Positions 24,477-36,636 of a DNA stretch of 64,000 nucleotides are shown in pieces (the stretch's first letter is position 1; each line of letters opens with the position of its first letter). Source of the DNA: Saccharum officinarum (taxonomy: Eukaryota; Streptophyta; Magnoliopsida; Poales; Poaceae); assembly GCA_020631735.1 (NCBI GenBank), contig CM036162.1:87307852-87371851 (forward strand), read 5' to 3'. Below the pieces are notes generated by a model that ran no database searches, was not told the origin of the DNA, and saw only the letters and a program-made list of their open reading frames with translations. Position numbers and translations under genes: made by a program.

Positions 24477-24920
24477 GTCTCCTTTGGATTGCAGGAATGT
24501 AACGTAGGAATGGAATAGAAATGAAAGTGAAAAACAAAGGAATTCAAAACATATGAATTTTTCATACCAAGGTGTTTGGATAGGCAAAGGAGAAACACAG
24601 GAATCTTAAAGGATTTTTAGAAGCAAAGAGTGATTGTTTTCTTAATCAAGCTACTTTATTCTATTCCACTCTCATGATTAGACACAAGTTGGTCTCATAA
24701 GTCCATTGTTTGCCTTGTTCCTTGTGCATAGGAATTTTTCTATGAGGTCTAGGTGGATTGTTTTTTTCCTGTAGTTTTCCTATGGAACTGAAGGGAAAGG
24801 AAAGTTTCCTATGAAATTCCTATGAGCAATTCCTACCAACCAAAAGCTGCTACAGTATTCAATCCTATGAAATCTCAATCCTATGTTTTTCCTTTGTTTC
24901 ACCTCCATTCCAAAGGGGCC
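24477..24920. mobile_element. MITE of a second family ('ctcctttggattg' ends)
   Basis: The left end 'gtctcctttggattgcagg' pairs with the right end 'ctccattccaaaggggcc'. The core has 'ggaatttttctatgaggtct' pieces and inverted 'aggaatg'/'cattcc' words. Non-coding, about 440 bp. Confidence 0.65.
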
Positions 24921-25156
24921 CTTAGATTGCAAAAAAAAATTCAACCCGATGAATAGTACCACTTTCGTCTTATTTAACAAATATTGTCCGATCGTTGACT
25001 AACTAGGCTCAAAAGATTCATCTCGTGATTTTCAACTAAACTGTGTAATTAGTTATTTTTTTACCTACATTTACTACTTCATGCATGAGTCCAAAGATTG
25101 ATGTGATGGAGAGAGTGAAAAAATTTCAACTTTTGGGGTGCATCTAAAAAAGGCCT
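24917..25156. mobile_element. Tourist-like MITE
   Basis: The ends 'gcccttagattgcaaaa' and 'gcatctaaaaaaggcc' pair. The core hallmarks 'ctcaaaagattcatctcgtg' and 'aaactgtgtaattagtta' match the family. Confidence 0.7.
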
Positions 25157-25749
25157 GTATTTGAGTAAAATTGATTTACTACGTCTAGAAGATTTACAAA
25201 TTTGACTAGACATGAGAAAAGACGGACTCCATTTCCCGAACCCGTGACACACATGCTACCCCAGTCGCCACATGTTGAGCTCGAGTTTATCGTTCTCTTC
25301 GCTCTAGCTCCATCCAACCGATCCCAAAAAGATCCCAAATTGATGATAAAACAATACGACTTGCTGTCCGATTGCTGCACTCGGTATTTTGCTGGTGCTT
25401 AGCGACCAGTGGAATTGGAAACGAAGTGAGGGGAAGGCTAAGTCACCATAACTTTGACTCCAGAGAAATCGATTCCGGAGAAGTGAGTGTAAAGAGTTGT
25501 GGGTTCATCCAATATTCCTACTTATTATTGGATATCCCTTGGACATGTCACAGCGTTGTTTGTGTTGCAGCTGTGCCGCAACAACCCATTGGCTGTGTTG
25601 TCAGCTATCGAAAATGTGAGACCCAAAAACAGCAGCTTGCTATGGCTGATATCCCGCTGATATCTGGACGTGGGGCGTGGGCTGTGGGTTGTAGCTGCTG
25701 TACACTCACTTAAAACGTCGTCCTCATATTTTTGATAAGAGAGCGTCAT
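25157..25749. other. No gene recognised
   Basis: Intergenic; short frames only. Confidence 0.4.
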
Positions 25750-25968
25750 AGGAATTGGCTCGTGGGGCAGCTTGAGGTTCTACCGGTTAGATGGAGATTT
25801 TAAGAATTTTATATATCCACTATTACACAGGTTCTTTTAGATTATTCAAATTTTGTGTCTTCGGTTTTTAAATCGGTTCTAGAATCCAACTAGTTTAGAT
25901 GGGATAGATCTTTTGTTAGAATTTATAATTCCAAACGAGGCTAAGTTGATGAGGGCTAGTTAGGCCTA
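25750..25968 (+). repeat. Dispersed direct repeat, copy A
   Basis: It shares 'ataggaattgg', 'aaatcggttctagaatc', 'tagatgggatagat' and 'gatgagggctagttaggcc' in the same order with 35755-35990. The part 'ccaaacgaggc' resembles a MITE end, but no clean terminal inverted repeat is seen. Confidence 0.75.
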
Positions 25969-26420
25969 GCAGGCGATGACGATGATGTAGATGCAGGAGA
26001 AGAAATGTGTAGTGCCGGCAATATAGGCACTAATGAGGTTCATGTGGTTGATGAATACCACCACCTTGGCCTCCGTGTGGTAGAACCACTCACTCATCAA
26101 CAACACCTTGATCACCAGCAACTTCACGAACGTCACGTTGTTGAAGTAGTAGAAGATCATGTACTGCGACCAGGGCAGTGCCTGTCTCGGAGCACTTGGT
26201 TCCCAACGTGGTGGCCGTCCTGCTAGAACCCCTTGGGCGAGTTCAAGCCGGCCTAGTAGGTCACCGACGCCGCGACGATGACCAGCACCAATAGCCACCC
26301 CGCACATCTCTTTGAATCACTTCTTGCGCTGCGCCAACGGATCGTCGTCATCCCTCACCTTGAGGAGGAGGAAGCCCTAGAACCCCATGCGTATCATCTC
26401 CTCCGCAGGGCGGCCTCGGC
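25966..26420 (-). pseudogene. PGG-domain membrane protein pseudogene, downstream part
   Basis: Translating the minus strand in two frames gives pieces typical of plant PGG-domain proteins: 'VAASVTY*AGLNSPKGF*QDG' then 'HHVGNQVLRDRH', followed after a frameshift by 'YMIFYYFNNVTFVKLLVIKVLLM' (in part). At least two in-frame TAG stops and one frameshift are present. The motif 'AGLNxPxGF' corresponds to the proline-glycine-glycine signature between membrane helices. The solo LTR at 26421-30427 separates it from its upstream part at 30428-30545. It is clearly dead. Its origin from a nearby parent or by capture cannot be told. Confidence 0.75.
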
Positions 26421-29400
26421 TGTAACACCCCAGGGTGTTAAGCATGCATTAGCATTTCAAAGCATAAAGCATTCAGCATCATTTCATGACTAGCATTGCA
26501 TGAAATATAGCTCTTTTAAATTTAAACTTGAAAAGCAAATAATTAGAACCCTAACTTTGATGTAAGTGCCAAAAAGGTAGTATACTTTTGGGTATTAGCA
26601 ATTTTAAATAATCTAGAATAAATTAACATGATTTTTGGAGCAATTCTTGAATTCAAATTTTTCTCAAATTTTATTTTAAAAATAGTCTAAACAAATAAAT
26701 TTTTGATTAATAATTTAGCTTTAAATCCCAAATTCAAAATCTATTGAGAATTTTGAAAAATGCCCTACATGAAAGTTGTAGAGAATAAAATTTTGAACAA
26801 CTTTTATTTTGGGCCAGAATTCTGAAAACCTCTTTTTCATCTCCAAATTCAAATTTTAAACAAATAAGGAAAATCTGGAAATATTTTTGTAAAAGAAAAA
26901 AAATCAGTTTTCGCTTTCTTGGGCCGTAGCCTCCTTTCAGGCCCAGCGGCGCTGGTAGCCCGGCCCACAGCCCCGCGCCGGCGTCCTCCCGCGTTCGCGC
27001 CCGCGCGCGACGCCGTGGCGCCGCGGCAGAGCTCGGCCGCCGCGTGGCCGAGCGGCGGCGACGTCGCGCGACACGCGCCCCTGTGGCCCCCGCAGCCCCG
27101 CGCTTACCCCGTCCGAACTCGCCTGCTCCCGCTCACTCGCCTCACTCCGCTCCCGCTCGCTCTCGCGTGCCTCGCCAGCCCGCAACACGCCGAGCCGCCG
27201 TCGTGCCATTGCGGCGCCTCACCTCGCCACCGCGGCTCCTCTGCCAAATTCCGCCCGCCCTAGCTTTCCCCTCTTCCTGACCGACCTCGTCGAGTCACTG
27301 GACGCGCACCTCGGCAAGGTAAGCGGCTGAATTGGCCGTCTCCTCCCCCGCCGGTGAGCCCGCTGCCGTGGCTCTCGTCGGTCCCACCTTTCCGCCATCA
27401 CCTTCCCCTCCTCCCCGTGCGCACCATGATCGCCTCCGCTCGCTGGAGCTCGTGCGCCCATCCATGACCTCCGCCATGGCCTGCTCCGGCCTAGCGCCGG
27501 CAAGCCGCGCCACCGCCTCCGCCATGGCCGCTTTGGCCCATGCTCCGCTCTTCCTCTCGCCCCGATAACCACCTCGTGGGGTTCGCGCGGTTGCGGGGAG
27601 TCGCCTGCTACTGACCTCGTCGCCGGCGACCTCGCCGACGGCGAGATTCCCCCGGTCAGCGCCTTCCCCGGCTCGGCCCCGGCTGACCGGTGGGGTCAGC
27701 TAACCCGTGGGACCCATCTGTCTGTCTCTCGGTGGGAGTTGGGGGTGAAACCGCGGTGTGCACGTAGCGTTGTAGGCCGGTTAAATTTTCGGTTTTAAAG
27801 AAATTGATTTTCTCAGAAATTATGAAACAACTTTGAAAAATCATATCTCCAGATTTATAGCTCCAAAAATTATGAAACAAATTTTGTAATGTTCCTCTTG
27901 AATAGATCTACAGTTTAAAAATATCTCATATTATTTTTGTAACACTTTACTGTGCAAATTTATTTAATTGCTATAAATACTGATATCTTAGAAAATATGT
28001 AGTAAATAAAATAATGAAGGGAAAAATGTGATTCTTGTTGCTTTAATCTTTATTAGTGATGTACTTTCTAGGAAAAATATTAGTGAAGCATGTTCTGTGA
28101 GAAATTTTTAAAGTGTAGTTCAAATGCTTTTAATTGATAATCTTTGTTATTTTTAGTAGAGGGCTAAATTTGTATAGAACATATATGTGATAATTTTTAT
28201 AGTATGTTAGTTTACTGTTAGTAACATAGAAAAAATATGAAATCTGTTGTTTGATACTTTTTCTAGTACAAAATAGTTTCATGCTCATATTTAGGCTATA
28301 ACTTGTTTATTTTGTACAGGCATTTTTACATAGGCAATTCTCATGAAAATTTAGTAGTATGTTAGCTAGGGTAAAAGTAATCTACTGTAATTTTTGTAGA
28401 TTTTTATCTACACCAGAAATAGGTGTTGCTGTGTAACCCTAGTTAAATAGGGAATAAAAGATTATTCTTTATGAGAAATTAAGAGAAATAAAATATGTTT
28501 GGTGTATCTTTGAAGCATCATTATGCCTTGCTGATGTTGTGGTTGAGTTAGGTTGGTATGCTTTGGTAGCTTAGGTTCACTTGTAAGTGTAGATGATAGG
28601 TCAACTAATAGAAGAATAAGGTGCATGTTTTAGGGTATATGTTCTTGGATGACGTTGACTACCTTGTAGAAGAAATAGTTGTATTCAAACTGCTCATTCC
28701 ATGTGCTCATCTGAATCTCATGTCATCAAAGCACTCCACCACAATCCGATGCATCATTCGCATATTTACTTATGCACTTACATCATACAGGATCACAAGA
28801 AGAGTCGCAGGTAGAAGTACAGGAGGAGCAGGCTTGGACGGATCAGTAGGAGCCCCAGGCACAGGAGGTGCCCGAGGAGGAAGAGTCAGGCGAGGAGCTG
28901 CCAGAGTGCGTCGACCACCATCCTAGCTCGTTCGAAAGAGGCAAGCCCCGGAGCATTTTAAGTCTCCTATTTTATAAAAGTTGTTCCTTACTACATGAAC
29001 TATAGTTATATATATAGTTGCATTAAGTTATAGGAGTTGAGTGAATCCGTTGTTGCATTATTACCTTGGCCACCGGATTATCTTTCACCCTGTTAGGTTA
29101 GGATCGAGTAAATTGCTTAGACATGCTTAGACCGGTAGAAGTCGGGTAATTTTCTATCACCTGCGAGTTATAGGTGGATACCGGGTTATGGTTAGCTATA
29201 ATTGTGATCATAAAAAGTAACCAAGTGTTGATGGCTAAACGAGGACCGGGCGGAGTCTTATAGGGTTTTGGACTATAGTGATTCCGTCTGTGTCGATTAA
29301 GGACCGATCGTTGCTCGTCCCTCTTGTTATGTTGAATGTATGCCTCACATTTAGCTGACCGAATAAAGTACCTTTCGACCGCGAAGCTAGTGACACTTTT

Positions 29401-30427
29401 CGAGCCGGGATAAACTCGGGTTGGCAGACTGGTGTTGAAGGAGGTGTAACGGGGACGCGAAGAGTGGGCCCAAGGTGCGTCCTGGCAGTCAGGCGGTCCC
29501 TGGGTAGTGCGATCCATAATTGTTATCCCACGGCTTCTTGGAAAGTGTCATTGGTGATCTACGCGACCCTGACGGGGGAAACAGGGTTTGTGTGAGGAAT
29601 AAAATCTCCAGCTGGATAGGAATTCGATTCGAATCGCATCGCTCCCGGTTAGTGAGCACTTGACTCGAGCTATGGCATCGTAGTAACATTAATGGAACAC
29701 TGATGGTTAAGTGAATGATGTTGAAAATGCTAAACCTGATATGGTAATCTAGATTGTTAATGATGAATCAAATGATTGTTTTAGCAATAGGTGCTTACCT
29801 AGCTTGAATAGGTTATACTAAAAGTGATGCAAAAAGTACTGGTATAGTTTTTCATAACAACTTATACTTTTCGCAAATGAGTCAAGTCAGTCCAATCTAT
29901 AAAGCCTTGCATGATCCTTGGTGTCCTTTATTTCTGGTTTATGACGGGTAAGTCTAGCTGAGTACATTCTAGTACTCAGGACGTTGTTCCCATTGTTGTT
30001 GCAGATGGTCAGATGTACTATGGGTACTGCTCCAACTGTCTGTATCCGGCGATGGGCGACAACTAGGACCTTAGGCAAGGGTCACTCTGTTCGTCTTATC
30101 TACTGCTTTTGTGGACCATGACTATCTACTGGCACTGTATTTAAACTAAGTGTGTGTGTAAAACTACTTGCTTCCGCTATGTTATTTTGAGCTATGTTGT
30201 AATAACTTTTATTCTGAACTCCGATGTACTCCACTTTTATTGTGAACTCTATGTATCATGTGAACTGTGGCTGCTAAATCAGTACGATCTTGGTTGTATG
30301 TTGGTTGGTTTGAAATCCCTCGTGATTTCACAGAATCTCGGGTTATACGGGTTTAAGTTTGATAAATTAATCGCCTCGGTGGAAGATTTTCTTACTTAAT
30401 CTAGTATAATTACGTTGATCTGTTACA
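26421..30427 (+). mobile_element. Solo LTR of a Tekay-like Gypsy element (4007 bp)
   Basis: It starts TGTAACACCCC, ends CTGTTACA and is flanked by a 5-bp target duplication TCGGC (26416-26420 and 30428-30432). No gag or pol lies within. It has the 'gctgagtac...gtactcagg' signature near 29968-29979, shared with the opposite-strand LTR at 31341-35492. A GC-rich block at about 26920-27640 sits inside otherwise AT-rich DNA. The unusual length fits Tekay-type LTRs. Confidence 0.88.
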
Positions 30428-30545
30428 TCGGCCATCATATTCTCTCTGGCCATGGAGCGGCGCCACGAGCACCGAGATGTCGCGCTTCCCCATCGTGCTG
30501 ATCTCAGTGACCGTCGGGGTCACGTCGCCCAAAGCAGAGTTGGCC
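30428..30545 (-). pseudogene. PGG-domain pseudogene, upstream part
   Basis: The minus strand reads 'VTPTVTEISTMGKRDISVL' and then 'APLHGQREYDG', which continues across the LTR insertion into 'RGRPAEEMIRMGF*GFLLL' at 26420 once the duplicated TCGGC is counted once. It therefore belongs to the same dead gene. Confidence 0.65.
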
Positions 30546-30664
30546 ACACTGATGGCTTGACTTCCCTATGCTTCCTTGAACATTGATGGGACAAGACATT
30601 TTTAACTTGGGGGCGTTTAGTTTGGTCGAGCACACATGCATGGAAGGCGGTTTTTTTGCCCTTA

Positions 30665-30799
30665 GGGGCATGTGATTCCACCTCACGCACTATTGGATGT
30701 GCATGGCGATATGTGCATTGCAGGAGAGAGAGACAATAGCCTGCAGTGCATACATCCCCATGCACATCCAAAGGTGCGTGGGGTGGGAGCACATGCCCC
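30665..30799. mobile_element. 135-bp foldback element (tiny MITE or hairpin)
   Basis: The arms pair over about 60 bases, from GGGGCATGTG at 30665 to CACATGCCCC at 30790-30799, with 'ttggatgtgcatgg' in one arm and 'ccatgcacatccaa' in the other. The loop is about 10-20 bases around 'gagagagaca'. TTA flanks both ends (30662-30664, 30800-30802), as after a PIF/Harbinger insertion. Confidence 0.75.
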
Positions 30800-31340
30800 T
30801 TACATCAGCACCTCTGCTTAGTGCGGTGGCCGAGGGGAATGGACGTGATCCTTTCCTCTGCTTTGTGTGGTGGCGGGGAAGAGTGCGAGGTAACAACCAA
30901 GGTAGGCAGATCAGCCCATGCATCAAGAATCTAACAAATAAGGAGGCTAGGTGGGAGCAACAAGCAAGAACGTACCAAGAAGATCCCTGTTGAGTGCCTT
31001 GTCCAGTGCCCCCAGTGAGCAGCGATCCGGCAATGGTGGCAGCTCCTCCTCATCCGTCTCCGCTTCTTAGCGAGCCGGCGACTGTCGCCGCGCCAACCCT
31101 ACGAGGTCGCTAGGTTGCCAACCCATGCACGCCGCAACAGATGGAGAGGGTCGGATGGGTCTGGGGCTAGTCTAGAGCGTTTTGTCGTGTTGGGCTGAAG
31201 CAACTAGTGGACCAAAGTTTTAGGCCGTTAGCAAACCAGGTCGTTCAAACTAAAACCAAACAAAGTTTAACAGTTAGCCCAAACCCAACCAACCCATCAG
31301 CCTTCCCAAATTATTTCCACCCAAACCAAATGAGCCCAAA
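30800..31340. other. No gene recognised
   Basis: Moderately GC-rich intergenic DNA between the foldback and the minus-strand LTR. Short frames only. Confidence 0.4.
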
Positions 31341-34300
31341 TGTGGCAGAACCTCCTAATTACTATGGCCCACATGTACTTGTTATCGTCTTAAAGACCTC
31401 TAATCACTGTACACGTGTACCACAGAACTTAAGAAGTCTGTCAGGTGTCCTCGGGAAACACAAATCATCCACAATCTTCCGAGCAGGATCATATTTCAGA
31501 GGCATTACAATATTACAACAGTTTATATAATAAATTACATCAGAGTACAAAAGCGGAAGTTTTACATAACATAAGTTTACAAACCCATTGTTCCAAACTT
31601 ACAAAACTTAAGTTTAGTGTTACAACCATAGTAGTGGAGTAGCATTATTAACATTATTACAACACCAAAACGCGACGCTCTGCCCAAGAGCCAAACATCT
31701 TACTCGTTGTCGCTCACCGCAAAGACTGTCATGCAACAGGGTCCAAAACACACCTGCTCATGAGACGTACCTGCAACAGGGGTTCAACAAACCCTGAGTA
31801 CGAAAGTACTCAACAAGACTTAACCGACAAAACTAGGTGAAATGACTCAGGAATGCAGGCTCAGGGGAATCAAGGTGAGGTTCCAGCAAGAATCAAGGTT
31901 CTTTTGTATAAAAGCCACTAATAGTGAATCCTTAAGATCAAGGTTTTATTTTAGTATTATTTATCAACAGAAGGCAAGTGATCCTAATCTAGATCATATA
32001 ACTCATTCAATATCTTTCTGATTCTCCACCAAATTCCATTTCTTAACTACGATGTAGGTCATGCGATCGAGTCTCCTTAACCGAGGAGCAGCGACGGTTC
32101 GAATTGATTAAACCCAGTTGAGATCTCTAACCACACGACATATGTAGGACTCTAACCGACATATATCAACCTTCACTCGGATCCTCCAACACATGACCGG
32201 GTCTAGCACCACCCGAGAGTATAGTACACCTCCAATCCAACCATTGGCTATGAGGGTACACACTACTCTCGCCATCTCTCCACTCCTAGTGCGCGGTTAG
32301 CCGTTCACATGTTGGCATTACCGATGTCTTAGGCTTACCGGAGCATGTGATCAGTTGCAAAGTCTCGAAACACAGTCGGGCCTACAACGGTACGGTCCTT
32401 AACTGACTCAGTCGGAGACACTACATGGGGACTCCTTTCTAAATGCAAGTCCACCGACCGGTCCTAGGTTATCACCATCATTATTCATCAAGCGGTTGTC
32501 CAACAACCCTTCAAACTTTGCTTAACATTTTTAAAATTTTCTCATTAAGCATGGCTAAGCATACTAAGCATTTTAAAATAAAAACAGTATCAAGGATGAT
32601 ATCGAAGTATCAAGGATGGTAATGCAGTAATTAGGTTATCACTCAACTCCTATCACTTAGTGTGATAAAGTAGTAATATAAGTGAAGTAAAACTTTTCAA
32701 AACGCAAGGAATGGTTGAATGTAACCGGGGCTTGCCTTGGTTGACGGGAAACTCAGGCTCTGGATCAGTACCGCAGATGTCAAACCCTACTTCCACGAAC
32801 GTCGGCGCTTCTTCGGGAACGGGTTCGGCTTCGGCAACCTCCTCGTTCACGGGGACTACACGTGACGATAATGCATGCTTAAGATGATGAAGTAATAAAC
32901 ATGATGCTCAATGGATGCACAACAAAGTTAACAACTTGAGTACAACTTTCCTTCGCGGTATAGTTGAACGACAAAAACTTCTAACCTAACCCTAACCTAG
33001 GGTCCGATTACGCTAATCACTTCATTAAAGGATTTCATTAAACACATGAAATAACATTAATTAAGCCTTAACAACATAATTAAGAGAGCTTAAACAATCA
33101 ATTAAGAATGCTAAAGGTCATTAAGGGTTAATGACCTAAAGTCAACACTCAATCATAAAGTCAAACAAACCTAATCCTTAATCCCTAATTAATTGATTAA
33201 CTAATTAATTAATAAAGCATAAATTAAAAATAAAATCACTTCACCTAATTAAGCTAAATTTTTTTATTTTAGGAAGCTTATATCATAATTAAGTGATAAA
33301 ACCATTTTCATGATTTTTGGACAATTTATTAAGCATAGGAAAATTATGTAAAAGCCATTTAATAATTAAATGAGCTAATTAATTAACTTACAAAAAGTAA
33401 TTAAATTTGTCATTTAATATTTTTATTAAATATTACACAGTACATAGAGGTTACTCAAAAATTTTCACTAATTTTGGAGCCCTAGATAATTTACCACAAA
33501 ATAAACAAAACTGAAAACTATTTCGCATTTTTGAAAAAGAAAACAAAATTCCATGCGGGTTGCTTCCCTTCTCCCTCTCTCTCGGCCTAGCCTGACACGT
33601 GCGCGCGGCCCACGCGCACCCGCGCTACCTTCACTCTCGCGCGCGCGGCCCGCTCCCCTCTGTCTGGCCCAGCAACGCCAGGTCGGCCCGCTCGCGCCCG
33701 TCCGCTCTCTCCCTACCGCTGACATGCTCGCCCCGCGTGTCATCCCTTTCCTCCCGCTCTTCTCTCCCGTCGCGGCGGCATGGTGGTCGACCGGTGACCA
33801 CGACCTCAGGAACCTAATTCGACTCGACCAACATGGTCTACTCCATCCCACGAACTCATTACACCCCTCAACAACGAAGCTCGAGCTCTGGCGACCCCTC
33901 ACCGACGACGGTGGCGGACCACAGTCGACGTGTGAACCACGAAAACGCGCCACCAGCGATGTAGCGACTAAATTAAGGCGAGCAAAACATTTAGGGGCTC
34001 ACAGCGATCACGTTGGTGCTCTTGGTGATGACGGAGAGGGACCGTAGAGGCCTGGACACGTGAGGGCGGTGGTGGCGGTGCTCCGACCGGGCGCGGGGAA
34101 GACGACGGCTACGCGGGCGCTTCGGGCAGTAGAGGTGGGTGCGAGTGGCCAAGGAGGTGCGCGGGAGCGAGGCGGTTGCGGTGGATTGGTTTGCGTGGCC
34201 AGAGGTGGCTCGACGGAGGCGACGGCGAGCGACGGAGCTGCAGTGGCGGCAGAAACCGAGGAAGAGAAAAACTCAACCACGACGGTGCTCGGTATATAAA

Positions 34301-35492
34301 GGGCGATGAAGACGACCTCAAAACGACGTGTGGCAAGTCACGAATGCGCTAAAGCCCGAGCTGGCGATCAAGGGCGCGCCTGTAAGGCGTTCAAAGATCA
34401 CCGGCGTCGGCAGGAGGTGGCGCCCTGCGGTTGGCGGTGATTTCAAATTAATTACCGAAATGCCATTGGCGAAATTTTTCAAATTACTCTCAAATTTTCT
34501 ATAGAAGTTGAAAATCTGTAAATACAAAAGTTGTTCAATTTTCAAAGTTCTACAACTTTCTCAATATAAACATTTTCCAATTTGGCTTAGATTTTGAAAT
34601 TTAAATTTGAATTTAAAAGGGGACATTTTCTAGAAATCTATAAATTCAAAATTACTTTGATTTTTATATTTAAACTTCAAAAAATTAAAATACCAAAGTT
34701 GTATATCTAGGGAAGACCTACAACTTTTCTATTCAATGCACTTTCAAATTATGCCTCCATTTTGAAATTGGATAGGGGAGATGAAAAGGGGTCAAATTTG
34801 AGATTTGAATCTTTTCAAAATTACTTCAAATTTTACACTGAAACTTTGAAAACTCAAAACACCAAACTTGTAGCCCTTGAAAAGATCTACAAACTTGGTA
34901 TTACAGTTTTTCCCAAATTTGCTTAGATTTTGATTTATTCAAAAGGGGTAAAATTAGGGTTTTGCTTTTTAGGGTTTTCGGAAAGATTTCAAATTGAAAC
35001 TTGATACTCTATTAATTGGTGTTTATTTAGTGATCACACCATCACCCTAGGGAATCATTGAGTCAAGCATCACATGTTTAACCAAATGCCACTCTAGGTT
35101 GACTAGTTTGACTTAGGAAATTCTTTTAATAATACCTCAAATTTGAATTCGAATTCGAATCGGAAAACTTGCAACAAGTTTTGGATTCCAAATTCTAACT
35201 CAAACTTGAAGCTTTATTTTATAAGTTGGACTTGAGCTCATACCCTACACTTGGCACTAGTGTATAACACAGTCACACACCTCAAATTACGCAGGGCATA
35301 AAACTAAGTATTTACGGTGACATTCGAAATTAGGGTTTTCATATTCGAGTCACACAACGAGAAACACATCCAACCTAAGAAGGTAAACTTATTTGAGTTG
35401 ATGCATAACATATTTAACCTAATCATGGATGATTTGCAGTGCAAATGATGACATGGCATATTTTTAGTTACTATAACACCAAGGGTGTTACA
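31341..35492 (-). mobile_element. Tekay-like Gypsy LTR, opposite orientation (4152 bp, probably solo)
   Basis: Read on the minus strand it starts TGTAACACCC (35492) and ends TTCTGCCACA (31341). The flanks CCAAA (31336-31340) and GCAAA (35493-35497) agree at 4 of 5 bases. The same 'gagtac...gtactcaggg' signature as in the plus-strand LTR is at 31794-31812. A GC-rich block lies at 33550-34290. No coding domains are seen, so the internal part is gone. Confidence 0.78.
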
Positions 35493-35754
35493 GCAAAAGG
35501 AAAACCAAACCATAAAAACTAGGCTTGACCCAAACCATGTTAGGTTTAGATAGGGTTAGTATATTTACTGTATATCATACCATGCCATTGTGGTATGTGG
35601 ACGCTACAAAGAATTGCATACCGCTATAGCAATCCGCTGTCTTAAATATCGATCATTAAATTCCAATCAGCTAAATCTAATTCGTTACATCATAGCGGTA
35701 ACACATGCTATAGCAGCAACTACGAACACTATTTAGTACCACAGAGTGAGGGCC
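35493..35754. other. No gene recognised
   Basis: AT-rich spacer between the LTR and the dispersed repeat. Confidence 0.4.
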
Positions 35755-35990
35755 ATAGGAATTGGTTCGTTGGTCACCTTGAGGTGCTCTATGGATTGGA
35801 TGGGGATTTAAAGAATTTTATCCGCTATTATACAAGTTTTATTTGGATTATGAGATTTTCAAAATATGTGTCTTTGACTTTTAAAATCGGTTCTAGAATC
35901 GAACTAGTTAGATGGGATAGATTTTTTTTATGAGATTCTTAAAATCTGCAGAATTCTAAACGAGGCCTTAAGTTGATGAGGGCTAGTTAG
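35755..35990 (+). repeat. Dispersed direct repeat, copy B
   Basis: It matches 25750-25968 across its length with small indels. The two copies bracket both 4 kb LTRs and the PGG pseudogene. Confidence 0.75.
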
Positions 35991-36131
35991 GCCCATTTAC
36001 GACCTGCCTAGCTACGGCCTTTAATCGCTAGAAGGTCTGCGAGGGCTTGGGCTGTGCAATGTTATAATGGACCGAACAGCAGTGCTAAATTCAAATCCTC
36101 TGGCATGGGGCAAGCCACGTCATCACGCACG

Positions 36132-36246
36132 GGCTCTGTTCGTTTGAACTTATCAGCACAATCAGCAGTCATCCAGCAATGTTTTTCTCTCACAACGAAC
36201 CAGCGAACAGTACTTTTAACACAATAAACCAGCGAAACAAACAGGC
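36132..36246. mobile_element. Short MITE ('ctgttcgtttgaacttatcag' type)
   Basis: The left end 'ggctctgttcgtttgaac' pairs with the right end 'agcgaaacaaacaggct'. The internal 'acttatcagc' and 'agcgaacagta' words are common to this grass family, which is related to the element in the bHLH intron. Confidence 0.6.
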
Positions 36247-36392
36247 TGAAAATCAGCAGCATATAAGAGCGACGTATAATCATCCTGATTGCTAGTCATA
36301 GGTTTGTTTATTTTTTAATCCCTCGTGCATAATTTTCTACTCTACTCTACGGCGTGTCAATTACGGCTACAACTCGAATTAGGGTGTGTTTA

Positions 36393-36636
36393 GGCCTTGT
36401 TCACATCCCCTTCCCAACCCAAAATATTTCCTCTTACATCTATCACATCAAATCTTTCGACGTATGCATGGAGCATTAAATGTAGGTAAAAAAGATAACT
36501 AATTGCATAGTTTGTCTGTAAATGTCGGGACGAATCTTTTGAGCCTAGTTAGTCCATGATTGGACAAATTTTGCCAAATAACAACGAAAGATGCTACAGT
36601 AACTTTTCACCTACTTTTCACAAAGTGAACACACCT
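36393..36636. mobile_element. Tourist-like MITE, left member of an inverted pair
   Basis: The ends 'ggccttgttcacatcc' and 'gtgaacacacc' pair. The core is in the same orientation as 23817-24048 ('gagcattaaatgtaggtaa', 'gggacgaatcttttgagcc'). Confidence 0.7.

Noticed and set aside
26919..27572. Several Ala/Arg/Pro-rich open frames
   Set aside because: They lie in the GC-rich block of a solo LTR, on both strands, with no domain or splice logic.
33468..34299. GC-rich open frames on both strands
   Set aside because: Same situation inside the minus-strand 4 kb LTR.
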